Source: Gigaspora rosea
Taxonomy: Eukaryota; Glomeromycota; Glomeromycetes; Diversisporales; Gigasporaceae
NCBI GenBank assembly: GCA_003550325.1
Contig: QKWP01000112.1
Coordinates: 128,869 to 192,868, forward strand
Reading direction: 5' to 3'
DNA: 64,000 bases
The notes beneath the pieces were generated by a model, which did no database searches, was not told the origin of the DNA, and saw only the letters and a list, made by a program, of their open reading frames with translations. Below, piece by piece: positions 1-10,760 of this stretch (position 1 is its first letter; each line of letters begins with the position of its first letter). Position numbers and translations under genes: made by a program.

Positions 1-387
1 TAATGCTGCATAAAATAATGTGTAATTTTTGACGTAATTATTTATATATCTGATATGTAATTCTTTAAAATTTAAACAAACTATGTATGTAATTTATTGC
101 AATTGCAAATTTTTAATAAAATTAAAGGATTTTTAAACTAATTTCATCTATATAAACATGGCGCAAAACAAACGTAATAATGAAACGGAGGAATCCTATA
201 ATGAAGAGTAGTCAAATACAACACCAATGCGTCCAATCGTAGATCTACTCAAAGGAGGGTATGATTTCCACTTTGAAATTATATTGGATGATGAGGGTAT
301 TTCGTTTAATGATTTGTTCTATTTGAAGTTATTTTTTTCGCAATTTACAAACCTTATCAATGCATTAATTGCAGTAACTCAAATTAT
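1..387. other. AT-rich DNA, no gene seen
   Basis: No reading frame with recognisable protein character and no RNA gene was found on either strand. Confidence 0.6.
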
Positions 388-602
388 ATAATTGCCACGG
401 ATGATCATGATGGTGAAATTTGAATCTATTTTATGTACAATTTGTAAAGCTTTTTTCGTCAGCTTTTTTTTTTATGGTTGAGTTAGGCTTTAGGGTTAGA
501 GATACCATATTAATAAAAGAGTATAGGTGGATTTTTTGGCAGAGAATGTATTTTCAAATTGAAACCCCATTATCAATTTACGATCATCCGCGACAATAAT
601 TA
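388..602. mobile_element. short inverted-repeat element, copy A (TTAGGG-core family)
   Basis: The ends are imperfect inverted repeats: AATTGCCACGGATGATC on the left, and AATTATTGTCGCGGATGATC when the right end is read on the minus strand. The interior carries the block TTAGGGTTAGAG followed by ATTAATAAAAGAGTATAGG. The same block recurs in the elements at 4736-4976 and 16885-17105, although the inner arms differ. There is no coding capacity, so this is a non-autonomous DNA element (MITE type). The superfamily is not assigned. Confidence 0.6.
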
Positions 603-1690
603 ATTTACTTCATATTATTTGATTTTAGAGTATTAAAAAACATGGCGATGCTAAAGATGAGAAAACACAGAAAAAAATTATACTTTCTGACCACTATAAA
701 CCTTATATTTTTTTTTAAATTTCATAAACAATAGTTTAAAAATAGAATCTTAATTTATGAATATTGATATAGGCTTTATAATATTATTAATACTATTATA
801 ACACGTGGAAATGAACAAAAAAAGTACAGGCTAGTTTTTCATTATCATAACAAGGTGTGCAAATAGTTGAAATCGATATTATTTACTAATGTTGTTCATC
901 AAAATTCAGGTGTCAAAAAATAAAAGCAATGAACAGCACGCATACATGCATAATATTAATCTATTATTGATAAATGGGATCGTGGCAAAACAGTGCAATG
1001 AAATCATCACATTAATTTTACTATAATTATTATGAAAAAAAATTTAAATTGCTCATTTTTTTACTAATATATTTGATAAAATATATATATATATATAAAT
1101 TACAAGCAGGTTATTATTATAAACTATCAAAATCTGATAAGTTGGCTCACTGCCCCGTTTTGCTACAGGGTCTCAAATATCGAATTAGATTGACAAAAAT
1201 TTCCATCTAAATACAAATAAGGTTAAAATCTCTATTTCATTTAAAAAAGAATTCACAACTTTTTGTGTTTATAGGAAAATAACAACGATATCTAACTCTT
1301 AAGATGGATACGAAAATTGACATAAATCACAAAGAATAACAACAATAGTAAAAAAACTACAAATAAAAAAAAATAAAATAAAAAATTGAAAAAAATCAAA
1401 TTGAAACATTACGTAGTAAATACAATTTGATGTTTTTTTAAAAAAAAAAAAAAACTCAAGAAAATATTTATTACATTCCTGGTTAAAGCGTGACTACGTC
1501 GCTCAGCCACCCTAATTAGTTATATATTATGTAATAATTGGATAAAAAAATTTTTTTTAACATGGGATAGAGGTATAAATAGCAAAATGGAAATACTAAT
1601 AGCAATTTCTTACAGTATTAATATTAATAAATAACAAAATTAAATAGGATTGAAAATAATGCGTAACACCATAGTATGACTGGTTTAATA
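603..1690. other. AT-rich intergenic DNA
   Basis: Contains a short (AT)n run near 1080-1098 and A-tracts near 1370-1455. No gene or clear repeat structure was seen. The 3' end of the minus-strand protease relic follows at 1691. Confidence 0.5.
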
Positions 1691-2982
1691 TTATATTGTA
1701 ACAAGAGAATAACCAAACTCAAAAGCTATGTTTATTGGCATACATGCTGCCCATATGCCGGAAACTCCACCTATAAATATACCAACTGCATCTGCGAGAT
1801 GTGATTGACCATTGAGACCATTGTATCGAAACATAGATCCACCACTATCACCAACATCACTATGCATGTTTGCTACAACAATAGCACGTATTAATACACT
1901 ATCGTCAAAGTAACTAATTGAATTAATTGCACTAACATAACCGCAACTAAAACCTGTTTTATCACCAGCTTTACATATATGGATGCCACAACTAGTTATT
2001 TCTGAACTACCTACAATAAAGAATTGTAAGAATCGTAAAATTATCCTATCGAATTGTCGTATGACCGGCCTTAACATGATATTTGTGTTTGTTTTTTTGA
2101 TAAAACCCATATCATATGATCCCATTAAGCGCGAATTCATAGGACCAATTAAATGTTCATCCTGAAAACTATATACATAAAATAATGATGGAAAATTATC
2201 ATTACAATGTCCTGCAATTACTATAAAATCCTCATTATTTTTTTTCATCCAAAAACCTGCACTACAAGCTAGAGTATCATTATCGTGAACATCAAGACTA
2301 ACAATACTACTTCCACCATCTACACGTATATAAAGATTTCTCTTTTCAACTAAAGTGGATGAATTAAATAGTTTTTCTTCTTTTTCTTCATTTGGCAAAG
2401 GTTTTATTATCGGACTCGGATTAAAAGTTTCAACATTTTCAATAAACTTTTTGTTTTTTCCATCATTCATGTTTAAATATATAACTACGTTATTAAATTC
2501 GGGTTCGATGCTAATCTCGTAATTAGTTATATTAAATTGTTGTGCTAATATAAATGTTTGGTTAAATGTGGAATTTAATTGGGACAAGGTATTATTTGCA
2601 GCTATAAATTTAAAAAATCTTGATCATTTTTCATTTTGTTTCTTATTTCATCGACTTTAGATTGGTCTACTGTATTAACATTGATTTTTCCCGCTTTTAT
2701 ATCTATATATGTTCCTCCAAAATCTAATTCATTTAATAACGGTTGTAATTTACTGTCTATTGCAATTAAATTTTTCTCCAAATCTAATAACTTAGGTACT
2801 TCTTCATTTGATACATTCCAAAGTCTTGCCAAAGGCTCAAATTGTAAACAATTTATTGGATCAGTTTTTGAACAAATTTGTGCATTAACTATTGAACAAT
2901 TTTGCAGTATAAAAACGAATGGAATCAATAATGTTTTTAGATAAATATAAATACTTGGATATAGTACGTTATATCTTATCTC
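1691..2982 (-). pseudogene. secreted S1-type (trypsin-like) serine protease, broken
   Basis: Read on the minus strand, an N-terminal part (stop at 2602) holds a signal-peptide-like segment (LLIPFVFIL) and a propeptide-like region. A second frame (below about 2600) carries the protease domain: the His box AGHC, an Asp candidate in SYDMGF and the Ser box GDSGGS. This is the full S1 triad layout known from fungal and bacterial trypsin-like proteases. The two frames join at a T/A-rich run near 2598-2610, so one missing base would explain the break. No ATG occurs in frame between the upstream stop at 2983-2985 and the signal segment, so the start codon is also missing. A TATAAATA box lies upstream. 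Most likely it is a decayed secreted protease of a multigene family; an intron or sequencing error at the join is possible. Confidence 0.75.
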
Positions 2983-3040
2983 TTATTGGATTTTTAATAA
3001 AATATGTCAAAAATTTATGAGCATGTTCAAAAAAGATACG

Positions 3041-3048
3041 TATTTATA
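3041..3048 (-). promoter_or_regulatory. TATA box candidate of the protease relic
   Basis: TATAAATA on the minus strand, about 100 bp upstream of the signal-peptide segment. The position suits a fungal core promoter. This is sequence match only. Confidence 0.3.
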
Positions 3049-3353
3049 GTTATTTTAAGGCCAATTATCCAATACATGTGAACTTTATAATTTACTTTCT
3101 TTTTATAAGCTGATAAATCGTGGCAGGTTATGTGCTTGTGTACCCCGAAAAAAATTTACACGACCCGATGGGATGTTGATAGTGTCACAATTCAAATTGT
3201 GACATTAGAGATTCGAATTTCCCGATTAATTTACTCTTTATTTATTATGGATAACTTTCATTTCTATTTTTGCATAATTCATTAATGTTAGTCAAAATCT
3301 GTGTAAACTTGATGATTGACATATAATCGCCCCTTTTTGTAAAATCTTCATGA

Positions 3354-3503
3354 CACGTTAACGTGTTAGCACGTATAAGTTACGTGTTAAGGGGCTCAGA
3401 TTATAAACATTCTCGTAGCACGTCAACGTGTTAGGCTTAGTAGTACGAATAGCACGTAGCGTGTTAAACATCACGTTAACGTGCCAAACAACACGTTAAC
3501 GTG
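3354..3503. repeat. cluster of CACGTTAACGTG palindromes
   Basis: Three exact 12-bp palindromes CACGTTAACGTG lie at 3354-3365, 3472-3483 and 3492-3503. Variants are CACGTCAACGTG (3419-3430), CACGTAGCGTG (3453-3463) and a spaced form at 3370-3386. Half-sites CACGT/ACGTG resemble E-box-like bHLH targets, but no gene start is obvious nearby. It may be a binding-site array or a decayed microsatellite-like repeat. Confidence 0.7.
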
Positions 3504-4360
3504 TCGTATATTAAATTCAAATGTATACAAACGAATGAATTTGACATCAATACTGCAATAAAGAGAGATACATGTAGAGAAGTTCCCTTCGATTTTGCTT
3601 AAAGAAAAAATAAGGGAAGTAAGCTAGTATAGTGCTGAAAGACCTTTATTCGAGTAAATCAGAAACTTATCTCCTAGTAACTATTAGAGTTAAATCGGTT
3701 AACCGTATACGCTCTTCCCCCTTAATAGTTACAATAGACCCGAAAATTCACCTAAATTTTCCTAATTGCCGGAAGAGTCCAATGAGTAACTATAAATTTC
3801 ATGGCAGTAACGATAGCAAACATCAAGAACACACGCAGTACACATAGTTCAAATAGAAATAGCTATCACTATAAAACCGGTTTGAAGCAGTTTTTATATT
3901 GTAATTCATTGTATCACTATGAATTCTAACGTTAATTATATACTAATTTTATTAAAATAAATTTATATTGTTAGTATAAATCAGCAAATTGATCAAGAGT
4001 GACACATGGATATAGATCACAGGACTCAAAATTTCCAACAAAGGTGGTTAATTGTAAATTTATATAATGAATGTGAAAAGAACGTTCATTAAAAGCACAA
4101 ATTTGTTTAGAAACATTTACATACATCATATAACCACACATTTAATCCTTGGCATTATAGTATTTCTTAATTACAGGTTAAAGAATATCGCAATGTTGTT
4201 GAGGTGAATAAATATTATCTAAATGGAATAGAAAATAATCATTGAAAAGAAAGCTTAATATCGTAAAGAAAAGAAAATAGATGTCAGCTAAGGGTCATGA
4301 GTGATGTGAGTCTTCGGTTGTTTTTAGATAAAGTTTTAAAGGAAATATATTAAATGTCTC
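3504..4360. other. no convincing gene
   Basis: A 71-codon frame at 3632-3847 (plus) is open, but it shows no domain, signal or membrane feature and is not called. The rest is AT-rich DNA. Confidence 0.4.
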
Positions 4361-4361
4361 G

Positions 4362-4560
4362 GCTAGTGATACGGGCCGATGGAATTCATAGGCCATGTTA
4401 GTGTTTCGGTTGAAACCCGAATTTGCAGATCATTTGCAGATCAAATTGGGTGAAACTAATTTCGGTGGGTTTCGGACTTATAGGGCGAAATTAAAATTCC
4501 TCTGGGCGAAATATTTCGGATTTGGAAAATAATTTCGCCCGAAATACTAGGCCATGTCGA
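4362..4560 (+). mobile_element. fragment with TAGTGATACGGG end
   Basis: Begins with TAGTGATACGGGCCG, matching the end of the inverted-repeat element at 6751-7243. It is followed by a series of TTTCGG/CGAAA motifs. The opposite inverted end was not found, so this is a truncated or diverged copy. Confidence 0.4.
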
Positions 4561-4735
4561 TCTAAAAAAGCTCGGGCAGATCGACCGAACTGACCTTTTT
4601 CGTTAAACCAATTTTTCTGGTCAGAATTAGTCTCCAAACGTGTAAAAATCCATAAGGTCATTCCTTGCCAAAATTCTTGTGATTCTAAATTATTATATTC
4701 GAGAAATTATGGCAAGTTAGTATTTTATATTGATT

Positions 4736-4976
4736 AATAATTGTCGTGGCTGAAGCTGGAAATGGCTGAAGCTGGAAATTTTAAATATTTTAATATGAAA
4801 TTTACAAAAAATTTTGGAATGCATTTTCTACGATTTTTTTTTTATAGTTGGATTAGAATTTAGGTTAGGGTTTATAATAAAAGAGTATAGTTGGATTTTA
4901 GCAGGGCTTATAGTTTTAATTCGAGACCTCTAATTTCCAGCTTCAGCCATTTCCAGCTTCAGCCGCGACAATAATT
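4736..4976. mobile_element. short inverted-repeat element, copy B (TTAGGG-core family)
   Basis: Has terminal inverted repeats of about 44 bp with roughly one mismatch, beginning AATAATTGTCGYGGCTGAAG. Each arm holds the 16-bp unit GGCTGAAGCTGGAAAT in near-tandem duplicate. The interior carries TTAGGTTAGGG and ATAAAAGAGTATAG, shared with 388-602 and 16885-17105. It is non-coding. Confidence 0.75.
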
Positions 4977-6554
4977 GTTTATGCAACTCTTCTTTACATT
5001 CATTGTTTGTCAATCTAAATTAGCCAATTAATGAATATTTGGGCGTTATTCAATAGAAAAAGGGAGATCTACATTACCAGAGACGGAGTGATATTGAATA
5101 TTTCACGTAGTATATGGTTATATTGCAAATTAAATGGCTTTCATACGCAAAATCTTGGATAAATGCATATGGCGAGGCAAGGGTGTGAATGCATATAGAA
5201 ACTTCGAATGTTACATCTTCACATCCGATGTAACACTTGCTCCTGTATTTTGTCACATAAAATTGTTAGTCTATCTTTCAAAGTGCGATACTTGATTCTG
5301 TAATTTATTTCTCATACGTGTTGTCGCTTAATTGCTGATCTTGATTGCCATTATACCATTCTATATTGACAAGGGCGAAGCCAGCATCTTACGGGGAACC
5401 TAAATCCAACCAAACCAAACCAACAAAATCCAGACAACCGTATCGAATGAGGTGTGTTGTATTTGGCGAGTGGATAAGCCAAGCTTCGGTCGTCGATACT
5501 TGGGGGTGTAAATCTCTATCAACAAACAACCACAGCATCCACAGCCGCGGGACATTGGAAACAACAACCACAGCAATCTCAGTACATTTGAGAAAACAGC
5601 CGGACAGAGTAACGATAATATCTCTTGCACAAAAAATACTGAAGAAAGATCGTACTACTATGCCACTTAGCAGTAGATCGTTAGTTTATTTAGTGAATGT
5701 GGGGTGACTGAAATTAGTTAATTAGGAATAACGAACGATCGATCAATGAAGTTTCTTTGGCGCAAGGCCTTTATTATATACTTTTAATTAATTATGAAGA
5801 ACTATAAGTCTTATCGTTGCTTTATCTCTTAAAGTTATTAAATTTCCTATCGTTACTTTGGTAAATAAATCACCGATATCTCTGATTTCTCTGATATCTT
5901 TTTTACTTACTAAAAGACCGAAAGGGCTTTAGGACTTTTAGGTCTCTTAGTACCAATAAACCCATTTTGGGGACGTCTAAAGCGGAGACAACTCATATTT
6001 AATAATTTTTTCAATTAACTTTAGGGTTAGGGTCGTCCTATATTAGGTTAGATTAGGTTTTAGTAGTGTTTCGATCCTATTCTTTAAGGGTCATCCGGAT
6101 TAAATTCGGATCCTACTTTGTGTATCCGTATGATAATCCGAATTGGATAAATCCGAATTCAATTATTTGAATCCGGATTCTACATGAGCACAAAGTGATG
6201 GCACTTTACTCATTACATTTACGAATTTGGCTACAAATGCTAATATGAAGCTGTTTTATTTGAAATATACCAAATTTGAATAGTTTATTTCAAATATCTA
6301 ACAAAATGAAATGCCAATTTCTGAATTTAATAAATTAACAAGAAATGTGCCAGACAAATGCAGTGAGCTATGCGAAATAATAATTAATTTTTGTGTACCA
6401 AAAGATTAAGATCGAATTTAGTGTAGGAAGTTCTATAGAAAATTAATGTAAGTTTTTTTTTAGTTGTTACTAGTGATTTGACCCAGGTGGGTACACCCGG
6501 ATATCCGGTAATTATCCGGATAAATGCCATGCGGATTGGAATTCAAGATTGGTT
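4977..6554. other. unassigned region with CCGGAT-type palindromes
   Basis: A 120-codon plus frame at 5345-5707 is somewhat less AT-rich than its surroundings but has no recognisable domain. Around 6085-6180 and 6480-6540 there are repeated ATCCGGAT and AATCCGAATT motifs, some paired as inverted repeats. These suggest decayed DNA elements. Confidence 0.3.
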
Positions 6555-6751
6555 AATCAGGAAAATCATTTAAAGATCTGTCTTATTAGAATTTTGTATG
6601 ATACCACACATAGATTTGATTTTCATAGTGTATCAATGCAGTATGGTTTTGAATCAAAACCATACTGCATTGATACACTATGAAAATCAAATCTATGTGT
6701 GGTATCATACAAAATTCTAATAAGACAGATCTTTAAATGATTTTCCTGATT
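6555..6751. repeat. perfect 96-bp inverted repeat with 5-bp loop
   Basis: The left arm (6555-6650) and right arm (6656-6751) are exact reverse complements around the loop GAATC. The right arm abuts the end of the next element. The structure could form a 96-bp hairpin or cruciform. Perfect identity implies a recent origin, or an assembly artefact from a fold-back read. Confidence 0.9.
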
Positions 6752-7243
6752 AGTGATACGGGTCGACCCCGGCCCAATGGCCGGGTCGATGGGTGGGTCG
6801 ACCCTCAGCCCGCACCTTTGTGGGCCGGGCCGGTTGGTAAGAGAAGCGTTAGAATCAATTATCTTCTAAAGTATATTTCAGGCCAGGAATTAAATAAAAA
6901 TCGGCTAGTCATTTATAATAATGTAAGAGAATTGGCTTATTTAGGTGATAAGCTGCAAATAGCAAATATAATCTAAGTATAAGAATGTTCGGAGACATAG
7001 ACAATCAATCAACATGAAATACTAACATGCTGGAATTTTTCTCAAGGACAAAAAGAATAAAAATTAAATAATAGAATTCGATAAAAAAAACTACCTGATG
7101 GCTTTTTACACGTTTAATATAGATAAATGTTGACTGATTTTGATCAGAAAAAATTACACTAGCAAAATGTCAGCCCGGTTGACCGGCCTAAGTTTTTTTT
7201 GGATCGGCCTCAGCCCGCGAATTTTTACCGACCCGTATCACTA
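6751..7243. mobile_element. inverted-repeat element, TAGTGATACGGGTCG ends
   Basis: The left end is TAGTGATACGGGTCGACC and the right end read on the minus strand is TAGTGATACGGGTCGGTA. Flanking TA on both sides fits a TA target duplication of Tc1/mariner type. The end regions are G+C-richer than the middle. A 79-codon plus frame inside (6737-6976) shows no domain. Non-autonomous. Confidence 0.65.
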
Positions 7244-8255
7244 GTTTTGAGTTAGCTCATATTGAAATTAACAGTTGTAGTTTCTATCATAATTTACTGT
7301 AAAATTTTCTTACAAAGCTTACCGATTATTGTGGTGATTTAGTGTAAAAAAAATTTCTGTACGGATGACCAGAATTGTATAGTATGGGAAATTACAGTAT
7401 GGTATCGATTAGCATTTTCACAAATCAGTATAGTATATTTATTTATTTCTTTCCTTATTTTTTTTAATGACATTAACATTTTACTTGATGTTTATTTTCT
7501 TTTCGGGTAATTTCTGGTTATTTCTAAGTTTTTTAAACTTACGAATTTCAATTTGTTGATTAATACTTTGGTGTATCCTCGTGAGCCGCCACATTGCCCA
7601 TTTTATCCAAAAAGGAAATTGTTTATTCCAACATTTTTATATAGTACTTGTGCTAGTGCTTGAGCGTTACATATCAGTTCTGGTGCTGCTCCCCCAAAAA
7701 TTTTTTTCAAATTCGTGTTATATTTATAGAGAAAAAAATATAGGGCTTTGTATTTTTTAAGTAAATATTTGCAAATTATTTGCTTTGTTTATTTTGACAA
7801 ATAACAGCAATGTTTCATCTCACATGAGTTTACTGCGTTCAATTTTTCATTTCTTGAACTGACCGAAATCTCAAACGTGGTTATTTATCATAGTGCCAAT
7901 TCTGTAAATTGATTTTTTGAATATAATTTGTGACATGTTTCATAGCACGTAATTATGTAGTGTTAATGACATGTATTATCAAACGGTAGGCATTTTATTT
8001 ATTGGTTGGATTCTTACTCGTGATTCCCACATTTCCTTTTAGACTAAAACAGAAAAACTTTTTGTATAAAAAATTTTATAATTCTAGTATGTGCTATATG
8101 AATTGCGTGCGGATTATCAGTTCGTTCTGATTATGCCCAAAAATTTTTTATTGTATTCGGGTTGTATCTATAAGGTTTTTAAGTTCGATGACTTTTGATT
8201 CCATAATAAGATATATGCATTGCTATGTAAACTTTATCTTCCAAACCTTTATAGT
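7244..8255. other. AT-rich DNA, no gene seen
   Basis: No coding, RNA or repeat signal was found that I can support. Confidence 0.5.
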
Positions 8256-8447
8256 AAAAATATACTGTGTATTGTGAAATCAAGATGTCCAAAGTTATGT
8301 TTTGACTATAATATTCACAGTCTTCTACATAATAATATTGAACTCAATTAAAAAAATATACTGTATATTGTGAAATCAAGACATCCAAAGTTATGTCTTG
8401 ACAATAATATTCACAGTCTTCTATATAATAATATTGAACTCAATTAA
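8256..8447. repeat. two tandem 96-bp units
   Basis: The unit starting AAATATACTGTGTATTGTG (from about 8256) is repeated from about 8352 with a few substitutions, for example GATGTCC versus GACATCC. It is a simple tandem duplication in AT-rich DNA. Confidence 0.85.
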
Positions 8448-8933
8448 CTATTATGCGTTATGCATTCTACATATCTTTGATATTATTAACTTAGGTATAG
8501 ATAATACTAATAACATGCATTGGTGAATCGCATGCTGTGTGTTCAAAGAATAATAATAAATTTGGCAACAGAACCTTTACAGTACTAACAATAGAAATTA
8601 CTGAAAAGGAATCATGACAATTTTAATGCAGACTAACTCAAGCTTAACTACATATTATATTCATTAGAATAATAAATTCTGCAACAGAATTTTGTTTACA
8701 AAACTCATGATAGAAAATATGATGATTCCAATGTAGACTCATCTTAATCAGAATAGTAGTAAGTCCTATAACAGAATTCTTTTAGTAATTTATATGCAAA
8801 TTAATTCACCTTAACCAATATTGTAGTCACTGGAATAGTGAGTAAGTTTTGTAGCAGAATTTTTAATTCATGATAAAATTATAACAATTCCAATGCAAAC
8901 TAACTTACCTTAATACTGAAATAGTGAGTAGCT

Positions 8934-8950
8934 TCTGTAATAAAATTATT
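8934..8950. repeat. target-site duplication, left copy
   Basis: TCTGTAATAAAATTATT (17 bp), identical to 9950-9966. It flanks the retroposon and lies inside the degenerate repeat field. Confidence 0.85.
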
Positions 8951-9949
8951 ATTATTTTTTTTTTAATATTAAAGTGACCACTTAGGTAACCTAGCACTTT
9001 ATTGGTACAAGTGGGTTGGCCCGGTCAGTATGACTGTGCCACATATTACATTTGTATAACGAGAGTACAACTAGCCACACATACAACTTTTGGTTGTCTA
9101 ATTTAAGTAGTCCGCCTGAAGGTTCTACACTAGATGCCATACCTGTAACCCAACTAGGAGATTGCCTATTTAAACTCTCTGGCTTCTACCCATGTTCAAT
9201 GTTCCTTCCAATATACCCTTTCACAGAGTAATTTGCTGTTAAAAGTACCCTGAGGCTTTAGCCAAACACCTATTGGAGGGCATTTGCCCCTGCAGTAAAC
9301 CTGGTAGAGCGATACCTGTCCCCCACAGGTATTCACCTTATGCATTCACCGAGGCAAACAACTTGCAGTCAGGGGATACTCTGCAACTACTACCATTACC
9401 TACTACAGCCCTTGTAAGGTTCACTCCAACCCCAGTACCCACCATCATTTTTCTACCAGTCCTTCACTGGTATATCCCAGACTTTCAATCCAGTTGGCCC
9501 GAAAGGGTTGATCTACCCGGCATTAGGTGCCATTATAGTTTTTCTCTCCTTGGTCCCCAATTCCTCAACATGGGTCCTCCGGTATGACTCCAGCGGCCAG
9601 GTTGGTAGACCTTGTCCCCAAGGACAACGTCCGGTTCTCTAGTTTCGGTTCAATATTCCAATTTTGGTAGCACCGTCAAAGATCAGAGCTACCTCCTTAC
9701 TTGGGACTTGCCAAATAGGTTTCTGTTTCTCCAGTTCCTTGGATTTGTCTGTGTAATGAAACACAATTTTGTCTGAAAGCTCCCATTCAAGATGGTAACC
9801 AAGGGCTACAAGTGATGTACCCAACCGATTAACAAGAAACAGTTACTAGAACACAGGTCTATTTTTTCAAAAGCGTCACTAGTAGGATTTGAACTCAAGA
9901 TCTGCCACTTGGGGGTGACAACTTACCAACTTCTCTAAGTCGCCACACC
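8951..9949 (-). mobile_element. tRNA-headed retroposon (long SINE-like), 999 bp
   Basis: On the minus strand the element opens with GGTGTGGCGACTTAGAGAAG and has a box-B match GAGTTCAAATCC within the first 75 bases. A body of moderate G+C content follows, then an A-rich tail at 8951-8965. Exact 17-bp duplications flank it (8934-8950, 9950-9966), as expected for LINE-driven target-primed insertion. Short frames inside (plus 9273-9587; minus 9639-9824) show no known domain. A second, heavily decayed copy of the head lies near 48300-48460. At 1 kb it is long for a SINE; a bipartite element with an unknown body is possible. Confidence 0.8.
9875..9949 (-). other. tRNA-like pol III promoter head
   Basis: Holds an A-box-like stretch around GACTTAGAGAAGTTGG and a good B-box (GAGTTCAAATCC). 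Cloverleaf pairing is incomplete by eye, so this is a tRNA-derived promoter and not a working tRNA gene. Confidence 0.55.
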
Positions 9950-9966
9950 TCTGTAATAAAATTATT
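9950..9966. repeat. target-site duplication, right copy
   Basis: TCTGTAATAAAATTATT, an exact match to 8934-8950. Confidence 0.85.
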
Positions 9967-10760
9967 TACAGTAGAGTGCATGATAATTCCAATACAAATT
10001 AACCACATATTGTGGTTACCAGAATAGCAAGTTCTGTAAAAGAATTATTTACAATAACTCAATAGAAATCATGTAATTTTAGTACAAACTAAACCAATAT
10101 TAACTAAAATTAAGGTCACTAGAATAGTGAGTAAATTCTGTAATGGAATTTTGTCTACAATAACCAACAATAAAAGTTATGATAATGCTAATATAAACTC
10201 ATTTAATCAGAATAGCAAGCAAGTTTTGTAACATAATTTTTTCAGTAACTTATGAATAATTCATGTTAATCTCAATGCAAACTAATACACCCTAAATACT
10301 TTTCATAGTTACAAGAATAGTAAGTAAGGTTTCCCAATATAACTCATATATTATAATCATTAGAATAGCAAGTAAGTTCCATAAAGAACTTTTTTTTACT
10401 GTAATTCATGATAAAAAATAATAATAATTCCAATGTAATTTTAACTTTATACTATAATCATTGGAATAGCAAGTTAAATACTGCATGAAATTATTGATAG
10501 CAATTCATATGATAATTTTGATACAACTTAACTATATATTGTGATTACTAAATAGCAAGTTCAGTAACAGAATTTTCAAATAAAAATTATATTAATCCTA
10601 ATACAAACTATTTCAATTTATTAACATACTGTGATCACTGAAATGGCAAGTATTATAACAGAATTTTTTATAGCAACTAACAATGGAAATCATTCTGATG
10701 CAAATTATCTCAATTTTAACTACATATGGTAGTTCTATATCATACTAGCAATAGATAAAA

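Larger units (their letters stand above)
8560..10760. repeat. degenerate repeat field, roughly 100-bp unit
   Basis: A loose unit recurs: an AATAGYAAGTAAGTTCTGTAAC-like stretch, then AGAATTTTT, CATGATAGAAATCATGATAA-like and CCAATACAAACTAA-like stretches, then TTAACCAT. At least ten diverged copies are visible, interrupted by the retroposon at 8951-9949. The same unit reappears near 12840-13340, 19070-19590, 46740-46940 and 48480-48810. There is no coding potential; it looks like an old satellite or the body of a degraded repeat. Confidence 0.6.

Noticed and set aside
5345-5707. 120-residue ORF in less AT-rich DNA
   Set aside because: No recognisable domain and a competing open frame on the other strand; kept only as a note in the region entry.
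9273-9824. Open frames on both strands inside the retroposon
   Set aside because: No domain, and opposite to or out of step with the element's own strand; the element is explained by its head, tail and target duplication.
9875-9949. A functional tRNA gene
   Set aside because: Good B-box, but the stems do not pair as a full cloverleaf and it is the 5' part of a retroposon.
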